Positions 10,139 through 20,156 of a stretch of DNA of 64,000 bases are shown here, piece by piece. The notes under the pieces were generated by a model. The model saw nothing but the letters and a program-made list of their open reading frames with translations, did no database searches and was not told where the DNA came from. Made by a program: the position numbers and the translations under genes. This DNA is from Stentor coeruleus (Eukaryota; Ciliophora; Heterotrichea; Heterotrichida; Stentoridae). The stretch's first letter is position 1, and every line of letters begins with the position of its first letter. The DNA is taken from assembly GCA_001970955.1 (NCBI GenBank), contig MPUH01000137.1, positions 33,239 through 97,238 of the forward strand. Direction: 5' to 3'.

Positions 10139-11827
10139 ATGTTGGACGCAGTGGATTTGCTAACTTTCACATATCAAATAATAATTCAGAAAATCAAAGA
10201 TGCAGACCCACCTAAAAAAGGAAAAATATACAATCTTATAGAAGAGCAAAATGCAGATACACTTATTGCTATGGAATTAAATCTTGAAGATATTATAAGA
10301 GAATTACCTTCATATAAAAATGATATTCACATTCTTCATAGATCTAAAGTTATATTATCATTATGTGAAGCAGAAAAACTAACTTTATCACAAGCTTCAA
10401 AATGCATTGAATACTTGGAGTATCTGAAAAATGAAGAATGCAAAGCTGACCTTCCAGCTTGTGTTGATGATTTTGTATGTAATTTAGATATAACAATATC
10501 TGAAGCTTCATTAGAAGAGCTTTTTGAGTGGACTAAACTTATAAAAAGCATACCAAGTAGTTTGGGGGGGCATGACACTTTTTTACCAATGCTGAGTACA
10601 CGTTTAAAAAGCTTACTATGGAGCAAAATGCCTACAGAAACTATATCAAAAGCTATCGACCTAGCAGAAACCCTTCTCCAATGCCGAGTATTTAAAGATA
10701 TCGAGTTCCACGATATAATCGACATAGTCTCTGACCATTGTATTGACTTCATTGAAAACGAAAACGATCTCTTAGACAGAGAAAAGCTTCAAGAACCTCA
10801 ATGTGAACCTGATATTGAAAGCACTAAAAAACTCCTAGGAATCCTTAAAAACTTCGAAATTTCCAATAAAATCCTTAAAGCCCGCCTAGAAGAACTTGAA
10901 ACCAGATTTGGGTCAATTCAAGCTGATCAGCCTCAAGAAGAAATCCGTTTAAATGAAGTAAAATTATTAGCAGAATTCCATCTGACAGATAAAATTTTAT
11001 ATAATCACAATGACCCAATAAATCAAACTTCAACATGTGTCCGATTTGGCACTTTAAATTCAGGGATTCCTGTTGCTGTAAAAATATACACAGTAACAGA
11101 TCAAAGTAAACTTGGGATTTATGATATAGAAATCAATGCTCTTAAAGCTTTATCTAATCAAAAAAAATGTTTTCTTCAATACTATGGGGCGATTTGTGCT
11201 GAAAATAGTCTTTATATTATAACTGAGCCTTGCGAAAAATCACTTTTTGATGATATTATTATAAGGCAAAAAGAACAAAGGCCTTATACTCTTGATGAAA
11301 GACTAATTATTATGAATGATTTACTTGAAGGTTTCGCTTTTATGACATTTAAAAAAATCCATCATCAAGATATAAAGCCTCAAAATATTATGTTTACATC
11401 TTCAGGATGTGTTAAGATTATTGATTTTAATGTTGTGATTTTGACTGAAGATGTGGAAAATACAACAGCACAACCTTGTGAATATGCTATACAAGGAACT
11501 AAATCTTGGATGTCACCTGAGGTACTTGATGCTTTTTTAGCTAATACTTCACAAGGTCAACAAAAAAAATTAACGTATAAACTTAGCAAATCTGATGTTT
11601 TTTCTTTAGGATTAGTGTTTTTGAAACTGTTTACTTTTGAAGATTTAACTGGGAAAAATATGGGAAAAGCAAATGATGAACTTCAGAGGATTGTTAGGAA
11701 TAAGGTTAATGATGAAGCGTCGAGGAATTTAATTAGTAAAATGCTTGCCGTAGACCCTGGAAAAAGACCATCGTTTAGGAAAGCTCTTGGAGAACTACCT
11801 GGGAGGACAACTAAAGCTATGCAGTAG
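10139..11827 (+). CDS. atypical protein kinase with helical N-terminal region
   Basis: 562 aa. Residues 1-270 are helical with no named domain. A kinase domain occupies about 290-555. VAVK has the expected Lys (K315). The catalytic loop reads IHHQDIKPQN (409-411 HQD instead of HRD, Asp kept). The magnesium loop is DFN (429-431) instead of DFG, and SPE (459-461) replaces APE. The glycine loop is degenerate (VRFGTLNSG). The catalytic Lys and both Asp remain, so activity is possible, but the Arg and Gly changes suggest unusual regulation or weak catalysis. The start is the ATG in the right-hand copy of the scaffold duplicate, preceded by CTTAAATAA. Confidence 0.85.
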   Translation: MLDAVDLLTFTYQIIIQKIKDADPPKKGKIYNLIEEQNADTLIAMELNLEDIIRELPSYKNDIHILHRSKVILSLCEAEKLTLSQASKCIEYLEYLKNEECKADLPACVDDFVCNLDITISEASLEELFEWTKLIKSIPSSLGGHDTFLPMLSTRLKSLLWSKMPTETISKAIDLAETLLQCRVFKDIEFHDIIDIVSDHCIDFIENENDLLDREKLQEPQCEPDIESTKKLLGILKNFEISNKILKARLEELETRFGSIQADQPQEEIRLNEVKLLAEFHLTDKILYNHNDPINQTSTCVRFGTLNSGIPVAVKIYTVTDQSKLGIYDIEINALKALSNQKKCFLQYYGAICAENSLYIITEPCEKSLFDDIIIRQKEQRPYTLDERLIIMNDLLEGFAFMTFKKIHHQDIKPQNIMFTSSGCVKIIDFNVVILTEDVENTTAQPCEYAIQGTKSWMSPEVLDAFLANTSQGQQKKLTYKLSKSDVFSLGLVFLKLFTFEDLTGKNMGKANDELQRIVRNKVNDEASRNLISKMLAVDPGKRPSFRKALGELPGRTTKAMQ

Positions 11828-12304
11828 ATAATAAATATAGTTTAGGAAAAAAATTATTTTTGAATAGGTGGATGATTTGTAAAAATACTATAGTTTTTCA
11901 TTCGGATGCTGAGGATTGAGGAATTTTTATTGGGAGTATTAAAAAATTTTATTAGATGTATGGCTGGTTTTTGGATTGGATTTACAAATGCTCTTATATT
12001 AATAAATGTGATAAAATCAATTATTATTAGTATACTAAAAATATTCCTATAATAAAAGTTATTCTTATTAGCAGAAATCCTATTATAATTATAAAAAATT
12101 ATACTAGTCATCTACTAACTATAGATACCCTCACCAGATTATCTCAATTACTTCATCATCAACCCTATCTTTATTTTCAAATCACACCATCCACTTCTTG
12201 AAAAAAAACCACACATTCTATAATCCAAACAAATAAAACCTACTTATAATCAAAAACTCATATAAATAGCCTTTTTTTCCAAACCCAATAACTTTATTAG
12301 TTAT
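11828..12304. other. convergent intergenic region
   Basis: Tail-to-tail spacer: G-rich on + just after the kinase (about 11865-11990), AT-rich in the middle, C-rich on + before 12304. Each end is G-rich on the strand of the gene that stops there. The 85-codon minus frame inside (11854-12111) is treated as chance. Confidence 0.55.
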
Positions 12305-12622
12305 CTAACTACTTCTAAATGCTTTTTTCTTTTCAAACTCCTGTGAAGCTTTATCAAAATCAGGGCTTTTATCAAGTCTTATCATGACCTTAGCACTACC
12401 TTCAAATTTCCCATGTTGGCCTTGATCTTCTAGTAGTGAAGTCTCGAATTTGACAAGTTTCGCATAACCAAAGTGAATTAATGAGTCTGCCGCTTTGATT
12501 GCTGTGGCAATTCCTCCTTCTAAAGCATGCAATTCTAAAGTGTTCTTATCTCTAAACCTTTGTTTAGCCTCATTAACATATATTGGTGGCGTTTGTTTGG
12601 GACTCACTCTAATAACCTCCAT
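12305..12622 (-). CDS. Alba-domain nucleic-acid-binding protein
   Basis: 105 aa, almost entirely one Alba fold: an N-terminal strand (EVIRVSPKQTPPIYVNEAK), a helix containing LHALEGGIATAIKAADSL, then strands with ETSLLEDQ and GSAKVMIRLDKS. Alba proteins are small basic DNA- or RNA-binding dimers; in protists they often act in RNA metabolism. The start codon follows AATATAA. Only 5 nt separate it from the stop of the upstream gene on the same strand, so it has no room for an ordinary promoter outside that gene. Confidence 0.7.
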   Translation of the reverse strand: MEVIRVSPKQTPPIYVNEAKQRFRDKNTLELHALEGGIATAIKAADSLIHFGYAKLVKFETSLLEDQGQHGKFEGSAKVMIRLDKSPDFDKASQEFEKKKAFRSS

Positions 12623-12627
12623 TTATA

Positions 12628-13872
12628 TTATATGTTAGTCAAGCGATTTGCCATAAGGACTTTGAGGTGTTTTTCTATATTTTTATAAGCTTCATTGAAC
12701 CCAGGGTTTGTATTGGTCCTTTTTAAACACTCCTTGTCTATTTCCCCAAGCATTTTCATAGTGATTTTACCAAGTTTGAGTATCTGATCTTGTAGTTTCT
12801 GTCCAAGTTCAGCTTTTTTCTTCTCGAAGTCTTCCTTTGGGACCCAAAAATACCCCTGAATCCCTTTTTTATACACATTTTCTTGAGCCCTATTACATGG
12901 TTTGAGTACTTCTTTAACTTTTTCTATTATCATCTCCTTTCGATGCTTCATCATTTTAACTAACTTCTTATAATGCTTAATCCCTGGATGTTCAGATACT
13001 GTTTCTTCTGTTTGTATGTTTTTAAAAACACTTCCTAAAACTTTCCAATTTTTAGGTAAAGGTTTATCTAAGAACTGTTTTGCTATATACAAATAATGAC
13101 TATCTACAACTGGATCTATATTCAACAAATGAGCGGCTATAAGTAAATCTTGAGGATTACGATATGATTCTTCTATTGGTGGTGAAGATGGTTTTGATGA
13201 GATTTCTCTTAGGAAATTTTGTAAATCAATTGTATCTAAGGATTTATATGAACGATTATGTAAAGGGTTTAAGTTTAAGCTTTGACCAAGTCTTGGGCTT
13301 TCTTGATCAAGGTCTTTAGCTTTGGATTCTAGTTGACGTTTGATTTCTTGTTGTTGCTCTTTTAGATAATTGATCTCGTCCGCTAGGTCGAGACTTGGCG
13401 AACTGAGATTGGTTTGCCAGGTTGTTAGATGAGAATTTAGAGAGCAGCTTAAGCTTTTTACTAGGAGTCCTTGGTGACGGCGGATCATATGATTTTTGAG
13501 GTAATCTCTTGTCTTAAAAGCCTTATTACAAGCATAGCATCCATAAAGAACGTACTTAATACTTGCCACATTTTTAAGTAAAGTGTAAAACAACTGCAGA
13601 ATTTTTTTTGAATTCCTTGATGATAAGCTTCCTTCAATAACTGACTTCTGTTGAAGATTTTCGCATATTTTAGATAACTTTTGCAGTTTCTCCATAAGGT
13701 TGTCAGGTAATTCTGAATGTTTTTCCCTTTTCATCATCTCTAAGACGAGTTTCATAGTTTTTATACTCGCAGAAGTAAAGGGGTAGTTTATTTGCTCGAT
13801 GAGCCTCCATAGAGGGTTATTTCTGGGGGTTGAACTTTCAGTAGATGCTTTGGTGTAGCATATTTCAGACAT
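12628..13872 (-). CDS. DZIP1-like C2H2 and coiled-coil protein
   Basis: 414 aa. Order: a helical N-terminal region (about 20-105), one C2H2 finger C112-x2-C115-x12-H128-x4-H133 in the form CYACNKAFKTRDYLKNHMIRRH-like, a coiled coil around 165-200 (DEINYLKEQQQEIKRQLE), then a helical C-terminal part. Helical domain, single finger ending in RRH, then coiled coil is the plan of DZIP1/Iguana, a basal-body and ciliogenesis protein. The match is by layout and finger only, so other single-finger coiled-coil proteins are not excluded. Its stop lies 5 nt before the Alba gene. Confidence 0.55.
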   Translation of the reverse strand: MSEICYTKASTESSTPRNNPLWRLIEQINYPFTSASIKTMKLVLEMMKREKHSELPDNLMEKLQKLSKICENLQQKSVIEGSLSSRNSKKILQLFYTLLKNVASIKYVLYGCYACNKAFKTRDYLKNHMIRRHQGLLVKSLSCSLNSHLTTWQTNLSSPSLDLADEINYLKEQQQEIKRQLESKAKDLDQESPRLGQSLNLNPLHNRSYKSLDTIDLQNFLREISSKPSSPPIEESYRNPQDLLIAAHLLNIDPVVDSHYLYIAKQFLDKPLPKNWKVLGSVFKNIQTEETVSEHPGIKHYKKLVKMMKHRKEMIIEKVKEVLKPCNRAQENVYKKGIQGYFWVPKEDFEKKKAELGQKLQDQILKLGKITMKMLGEIDKECLKRTNTNPGFNEAYKNIEKHLKVLMANRLTNI

Positions 13873-14135
13873 ATATACAAATATTAAATTATCCTGCCAT
13901 TTCTAATCTTAACCCTTCACATGCATCGAAAATAATAACCCCAATTATCTTTTTATCTCTAAACATCTATTAAACCTTTTTTACCATAAAAAATCTCTAA
14001 TTTTCCTTAACACCCTATCAATTTTCTTAACACTTTCTCAATCTTCTTAACACCTCAACACTCACATTAATCTTAATAATATTCTATTCCAACAAATCAA
14101 AACATTTTTAACTTAAAACTTCCAAACATATAAAA
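13873..14135. promoter_or_regulatory. 263-bp divergent promoter region
   Basis: Separates the start of the DZIP1-like gene (minus) and the start of the F-box/RCC1 gene (plus). C-rich on + (about 13905-14090) with repeats of CTTAACAC-like words (around 14008, 14027, 14048). Probably a shared bidirectional promoter. Confidence 0.5.
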
Positions 14136-15692
14136 ATGGACATAATCTCCCATACACCAGATCTGATTATCCATTACCTTATAAACTTCCTAGGAATAAA
14201 CGACATAGCCCGCCTAGCAGCAGTGTCCAATTTCTTCCATTCGAAATGTATCGAATACTTCTCAAGTCTCTGCCTTCAATACAACCTTCCCAGTGTCTCA
14301 CCAATCGCAGACTTTGGGAAAATCTACACCCAACGTTGTCTTATATGGGAATCCTGGTCGCTAGAAGAACGTAAACTCCAATATTTGCCCTACAATTTAG
14401 TAAAGTCCATAAAACTAGCCAGTGATTTCACATGTGTCTTAAAATACAATGGGAAACTCTACTCAAATATTGCAGGAGGAGAAATAGAAGAAGTAAGCGA
14501 TGGAGTGAAAGAAGTTGATGCATGTATGCTGGGGATGATATACAAAAAGCAAAACGGCACAGTAAGTTGGTGGAGAGTCAATGCTGGGAATGTTTTAAAA
14601 ACCGATTGGCAAGGTGAGGAACCAAATGTAATAGCAGCATCTGTATATGGAATAATAGGGTTAAAAAGTGGTAAAGTCATAGCTTTCGACCACAACTATA
14701 CAAGAGAAGTAAATTTTGCATCAGGTAACTCACATCCAATAAGCCAAATTAAAGCAACACCTAAAATGCTCCTTATATTAAATGAAGCTGGTCAACTATT
14801 CTCATGTGGCCTTATAACTTTTGAAGCTATTCTTATAACAACAGGAGCATTTAGATATTTAGCTTTAGGAAACACCCATTCTCTTGCTCTAATGCAAAAA
14901 TCAGTAACTCCAGTTGGTCAATGGTCTACTGAAACTTTATTAAAATTCATGTCATCAAATGGTTTTGAAGACTGTTGCCAGTTAATAAAAAACCATGAAA
15001 TTGATGGTACTGACCTTGAAGATATAAATGAAAAGTACTTCATTGAAACCTTAGGCATACGTGAACCAGAACGAAGATGTAAATTGAAATTCTTACTCAA
15101 ACAAACAAATACGCAAAAATACGAAAAGGATTTTGAAATACTTGGATGGGGAAGGAATAATTTTATGCAATTAGGTCCTGAAGGGATTATGATAAATAAT
15201 CCATCAATAATCACAAAGGCTGTTATTCAAGATAATGATAAAATTGAAAGTTTGACTTGTGATAAAATGTACTCGTATATTTGTACTAGTAATGGGAAAA
15301 TATTAGCTTTAGGGGGGAAAAATGCTGTGAAAATGACGAAAGCTGAGAAGAAAAATTTTTTATGGGAGGATGTGAGTGAAAAGATTTTAGAGAAAGGGAG
15401 GGTTGTGGAAATTGAAGGAAGTAATAAGAGGCTTGGGGTGATTTATAGAGAAGAGAATAAGAAAAAAATTAAAGTGAAAATGCGCATGTCAGAAGATATT
15501 TTGAAGCTGATTAATAATGGGAGTTTACCAGTTGAGGCTTATGAGATTGGATATTTGGATAGGTTTCTTGGTATGTTGGAGATAAGTTTAAAGGATTTCA
15601 ATAAGACGGATATACCTAAACACAGGATTCAGTACTTTAAGAGGAATGGGAAGATTGTGTGGGATAGAAGAAGTCGACTAGACTGCTTTTAA
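14136..15692 (+). CDS. F-box / RCC1-like / SAM domain protein
   Basis: 518 aa. Residues 5-50 look like an F-box (LIIHYLINFLGINDIARLAA, then SNFFHSKC). Residues 80-250 contain degenerate RCC1-type blades. About 262-325 form a SAM domain (QWSTETLLKFMSSNGFEDCC, DGTDLEDINEKYFIETLGI). The RCC1-like repeats then resume (EILGWGRNNFMQLGPEG near 335). F-box proteins are substrate adaptors of SCF ubiquitin ligases, and SAM and RCC1 domains bind partners. A SAM domain set inside the propeller is unusual. Third positions are C-rich at the 5' end (20 C, 9 G in 14281-14340) and G-rich at the 3' end (17 G, 2 C in 15541-15600). Confidence 0.75.
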   Translation: MDIISHTPDLIIHYLINFLGINDIARLAAVSNFFHSKCIEYFSSLCLQYNLPSVSPIADFGKIYTQRCLIWESWSLEERKLQYLPYNLVKSIKLASDFTCVLKYNGKLYSNIAGGEIEEVSDGVKEVDACMLGMIYKKQNGTVSWWRVNAGNVLKTDWQGEEPNVIAASVYGIIGLKSGKVIAFDHNYTREVNFASGNSHPISQIKATPKMLLILNEAGQLFSCGLITFEAILITTGAFRYLALGNTHSLALMQKSVTPVGQWSTETLLKFMSSNGFEDCCQLIKNHEIDGTDLEDINEKYFIETLGIREPERRCKLKFLLKQTNTQKYEKDFEILGWGRNNFMQLGPEGIMINNPSIITKAVIQDNDKIESLTCDKMYSYICTSNGKILALGGKNAVKMTKAEKKNFLWEDVSEKILEKGRVVEIEGSNKRLGVIYREENKKKIKVKMRMSEDILKLINNGSLPVEAYEIGYLDRFLGMLEISLKDFNKTDIPKHRIQYFKRNGKIVWDRRSRLDCF

Positions 15693-16080
15693 ACTTTAAT
15701 TCTAATAACTTATTAGGAAATATTTTGTTTTATTTTTGAAATAAATGGTTGATTGAGTTTTTAGGTTTGTGGTGGTTGTTGTATTTATAATTAAAGTTTT
15801 TTATTGAGGGTTAATTTTTAGGTTTATNATTATAAAAATAATATTATAGTTTATCGTGTTGCCTTAAAAAACTTAAGGGCATATACTTATAATAATAATA
15901 AAAACATATTTCTAAACAGGTCTGAATTATTATATGTTGATAACCTTGTATACTCGAAAAAATCCAAACTGAAACTCAAATAACTAGAATATTTTCTTGA
16001 CCTAAAAGGAAAAAAAGTGATATATACATTCTAAAACTTAAAGACCTTAACAAAAAATATGAAGACACCAAATAACAATA
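15693..16080. other. intergenic with scaffold N at 15828
   Basis: G/T-rich flank of the F-box gene, then a single N at 15828. No long duplicate is visible at this N. From about 15890 the sequence resembles decayed coding DNA; a frame at 16036-16134 reads coiled-coil-like residues. Confidence 0.45.
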
Positions 16081-17165
16081 TGCAAAAGAAAAAGTTTACT
16101 CAAACAAATTAACTCGTTAAAATTCAAAGAATAAAAAATTATTAATTGCAGAATGGAACAACAGCTTTGTAATGCATAAGAAAACTCGATGCTTATAGAA
16201 AAATATGACACTTTGTTAGAAAAATATCAGAAGGTTTAAGCTATAAAAACTCAGAAACAGAGTTTATATATAGAATCTTCTTTAATAATATCAGAAAAAA
16301 ATCTGATGGTTTAAGAATTTATGCAAAAAGTTTGATTAGAGGGAAAAACTGTCATATTGTGTAAGAAACCATATAAGAATACTAGGGGCATGCAAATTCT
16401 ATATCGAATTTATGATGTCTAGAAGGACAAGTGGTAGTAGTTAAGCGCGGCTTAGAGCTTCAAGATAATTTTTGTATTCGAAATTTGATTCTAAGTTAGG
16501 TTTTTAATATTATGCATTGTACCTTTTTCATATATTTTAAATTTATACATCAATAATTTAGGCAAAGTTGCTAATTGTTAGGAGCTACTTAAAAACTTAA
16601 TTTTTTGAGTTCGCTGCTCTAAAAAAATAAAATTTGAAAGGCAGTTAAGATATGCAAATCTTAAGCATTTAACTTAATTTAATTGTTATAATGGTAGAAA
16701 GGGAACTTTTAAGATTATTTGCAAGAGTTAATTATATAGGATAAATGAAATTAAGCCCGGAGCCTTAAAGATACCATAAATTTCTATGGAGTTGAAGTCA
16801 GAATAGAAAATCACTTCAAGAACAAACTAAAAATCCGCTTTAAGAAAAACGTTGATACTTCAAAAATATGAATTTTTTTTTGAAAATCTGTTTACAATAA
16901 ATATCTCATTACAAATGAGGAACTATGCAGTGAATTGCTTGAAAAGAATCGAATTATCCTCTCAATTATTTATATTGCTAATAAAAAAAAAGAAAATGCT
17001 TTCCTATCAGAATATGAATTTTTTTTGTCTTTGCCTGGAAAATCTTATAGAATTTAAAATAGCGACTCATGAAACTTTAGTACCAGAATGAAGAAATTAT
17101 TAAGGAAAGTTTATTTGTTTGCATTTCAGGCTAATGTTAAGGAAAATTATCTCAAGGCTGATAAG
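16081..17165 (+). pseudogene. decayed gene a, copy 1 (unrecognised, coiled-coil start)
   Basis: No frame is intact. 16081-16500 reads coiled-coil-like residues (IEKYDTLLEKYQKV) and later a kelch-like stretch (YDV-stop-KDKW-stop-stop-L), with stops at 16132, 16177, 16237, 16312 (TAA), 16333 (TGA), and 16420, 16435, 16438, 16453 (TAG). Further on, VEVRIENHFKNKLKIRFKK (from 16791) and SELLEKNRIILSIIYI (about 16930-16980) lie in different frames, and a TAA at 17055 interrupts the last part. The segment 16765-17136 matches 19298-19680. An 80-codon open frame at 16852-17091 is out of phase with most of this and is probably a shadow. Confidence 0.5.
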
Positions 17166-17456
17166 AAGAAGAAATAAAATGTTTTAATCATTTACGCAAA
17201 TTTAAAAAAAAAAATTGATTGATCTTAAATAAAAAATTCGATTTATATACCAGTTATCACAAAAATAAATGAATACCTAGCAGGCAAATCCCTCTAGACT
17301 ACACAACAAAATCAGAAAACCGGAACTGTTATTTATTTATCCCCCGAAATTTTTTAAAAATCTTCAGTGCATAAACCTTTATTTTTATCCATCATTTTTA
17401 CTCCCATGGGAAAAATCTCACCAGAAGGGATACTTATGGCTAGAGCTCTGTCCTGG
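17166..17456. other. spacer between decayed genes a and b, copy 1
   Basis: AT-rich; nothing clear. Confidence 0.4.
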
Positions 17457-18398
17457 CAATCAAACTTGGCCTTTTTCTTGAAAGCTATAAGGCTCTGAGA
17501 AAACTTAACCTGCTAATTCAAAAAGGAATCCTATTACAAGATTTATATCATAAATTAAGAGGCTATAACTTCAAACCAATCAATTGAATCCGCATCGAAA
17601 ATTGAAAATAAATGTTTCAAAATACTCTTATTGTATTAAAAGCAAATCAAAATATTCAATATATAAAGTCATTAGAGATTCAATAATTTATGATAATATG
17701 GGCTTAATCAATCATTATAATAAAAATTACTGTAACACCTGAAATCAAATACTTTCAAAATTCAAAGAATCACTTTGCATACACTTGAATAATTTGATAA
17801 AATACTCAATAGAAAAATCTACCTCTATTCTCTCATCAGACATATTGATGCATTTTCACTACAAACATAGTATTTTGTTTCAGAAATCATTGTAAGGCTT
17901 TATAAAGAGGCAGATTGGTTTTATTTTATCATTGAAATAATTATGATAATTAAAGGGTTTAATAAAATTAATCAATAGAATATGTACAATTAGCATGTTC
18001 AGGCAAGATAAAAACATTAATTTAAGAGTTTTACTTGAAGAAATTATATTAAAAATTATCCTGATGGATTTGCTAGGAAAAATTTATGCCCGGATTTAAC
18101 AAGAACTTAATTGTATTAAAATTTTTCATTGAAATTGAAGGAAGTAAAGGGGCTTTCGTAATTTATTTTCATGAATTTGCCCATTATTTACAGAGGTCTC
18201 AAAGTAATACAATCAGAGAAAACAAAAGTTTCAAAAGCAAAAGAGATTTTTATATGAAAGAAGAAGGATATTTAATAAAAAGTCCAATTTTTGTGGCTTG
18301 TCTTTATTATATAAATAGAAACTTCTGATAATATTGCGAACATTGAGTTTGATGAAGACCATGACAAATTTATGAAGGTATTTAACAAGAAAAATTAA
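17457..18398 (+). pseudogene. decayed gene b, copy 1, with HExxH motif
   Basis: Fragments of coding sequence in several frames. 17457-17587 reads a leucine-rich stretch (LFLESYKALRKLNLLIQKG). 18086-18328 is open for 80 codons and contains YFHEFAHYLQRS: H29-E30-F31-A32-H33 of that frame is an HExxH zinc-metallopeptidase-like motif. A frameshift later comes the terminal peptide FDEDHDKFMKVFNKKN and TAA at 18396-18398, which matches the end of copy 2 (20106-20156). Similarity continues about 80 nt past the stop. Whether the 80-codon frame is still expressed cannot be told. Confidence 0.45.
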
Positions 18399-18438
18399 AG
18401 TAAATAAGATAATAAGTCTTCAAAGAAAAGAAATATGA

Positions 18439-19808
18439 TTTTATTAGGCGAATACGGATCAAGATTTAGTAATGTTAAGTTAAATTTAAAAATTGTAATA
18501 ATATCTTGTGTTAATACTATAATTCTTATCCTTATTAAGAATTTTTCAGAGTATCCTTTATACTATTTTGCTTAAAAAGTCAAATACAATTAAGAAAGAT
18601 AGGTAATAGGTCAAATTATATTCTTTTTAAGTTAGATTCTATAAATGGCCTTCAGATCTTATATTTAATCTTTAAGTAAGTATAAAGCATTTTACATAAT
18701 TCGATACTCTCAATCAGTTTGTTGATGATTTTCTTGATAAAAATATAGAGTATTCAAGTTTAATTTTTGCAAAAAGACAAAATTCAAAAAAAAATATTCA
18801 TTTCAGATCTTAGAAAGAATAGCATAAATTGGAAAATATATGCTAAGATTTGTACAAGACCGCAGAAAAATAAAGATTTAATGTATTTATCAATCATCAT
18901 TTCAGCTTCTTGAGATTATGCTAAGAGTGTATAAACATAAGTATAGATTTACTGGGACGATTAGAGAATTTCTAAAATATTATTAAATTTATCAGAAATA
19001 AAATCTTCTTGTTGAAAATACATAAAAATTTTGAAAACATTTATTCCTATAGTGTTGGAGGAGAAAATAAGATTTTTCATTAAAGACTATTCTTCAAAGA
19101 ATTATATAAATTAACTAATTTATGCTTGTTATTGCAATTTAGAAATTAAAAAAGTTTTAGGATATCCTCAATACTTAATTTTAATTACTAATTGGTATAG
19201 GAACGTAAGAAATTTTTTAAGGTTATTTAAGGTTTTTACAAAAGCTATTCATAAAATTATAAGAAAAATATAAATTTGGGCACAATTTATTTAAATTCTA
19301 AAGATACCATTATAATTTTAAATGAATGCTGAAATTGAAGTCAAAAATGAAACTCATTTCAAGGCGTAATTAAAGATCTACTTAAAAAAGCATGAGGATG
19401 TTTCAAGAGAACGAAGGATTTTCTGAGAAAAAAATCCACAATAAATATTTTGTTTGCAGATAAGAAACTATGTAGTGAATTACTTGGACAGAATCGGATA
19501 TTCTTTCAATCATTTATATCGCTGATAAAAAAAAAAGGAAAAACTTTCCTATTAGAATATGAAAAAAAAATTATCTGTCTGGAAAATTTTATAGAATTTA
19601 AATTAGTGGCTCATTAAATTATAATATCAGAATGGAGATTCTTTTAAGAAAAGTTTATTTGTTTGCATTTCAGGCTAATGCAAAGGAAGCTAAATTCAAT
19701 TCTCATATAAAAGAAGTAAAAAATTATATTTATCTTTTTAATGTAAATCTCTTGGAAAAACAGAATCTCTATATAATTGACTTTTATAAAAACTCAATTT
19801 TTGTTTGA
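18439..19808 (+). pseudogene. decayed gene a, copy 2, TAA/TAG-riddled frame
   Basis: One frame runs from 18439 to 19329 (297 codons) with 23 TAA or TAG codons and no TGA. Between the stops it is protein-like (VDDFLDKNIEYSSLIFAKRQ, then RFNVFINHHFSFLRLC and ISIDLLGRLENF). A TGA at 19330 and a shift follow. The shifted frame reads EIEVKNETHFKA-stop-LKIYL, then the part shared with copy 1 (19298-19680). Next come a TAA at 19599, at the same position as 17055 in copy 1, and an open piece with MEILLRKVYLFAFQANAKEA up to about 19805. The family is not recognised. Confidence 0.5.
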
Positions 19809-19908
19809 TTTAAAACTGTATTAGCAATATGAAAGCGATTATAAAAAAATTCAAAGCTTAAAAACTGTTTAACTGATTTCGTTATTTTTGAAAATAATTT
19901 ATTCTTAG

Positions 19909-20156
19909 GAGATTAAAAACAATTTAAGAACATTGCAACAATCAAGATATAAGTTTATATTTAACTCAACTTATACTCTGCTAAGTAATAATCTCTACAA
20001 CTTTTTTAATGATAAAAAACTCAGTAATGAAATTAAAACATTTATGCCATCAATAAAGATACCTTTTTTGCTTTAGATCAAGCAATTACCCAGCTTTAAA
20101 TGCAGATTGATGAAGTTCATGATCAGTTTAAGAAGGTGTTTAACGAGAAAAATTAA
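19909..20156 (+). pseudogene. decayed gene b, copy 2 (3' end only)
   Basis: An open piece at 19909-20073 (reading RYKFIFNSTYTLLSNNLYNF) and, in another frame from 20043, a peptide interrupted by TAA at 20097 and ending IDEVHDQFKKVFNEKN-stop. The last part matches the end of copy 1 (18351-18398). The HExxH region has no counterpart here. Confidence 0.45.

Noticed and set aside
16852-17091. 80-codon open frame as an intact gene
   Set aside because: The better conserved reading between the two repeat copies lies in other frames; this frame is probably open by chance.
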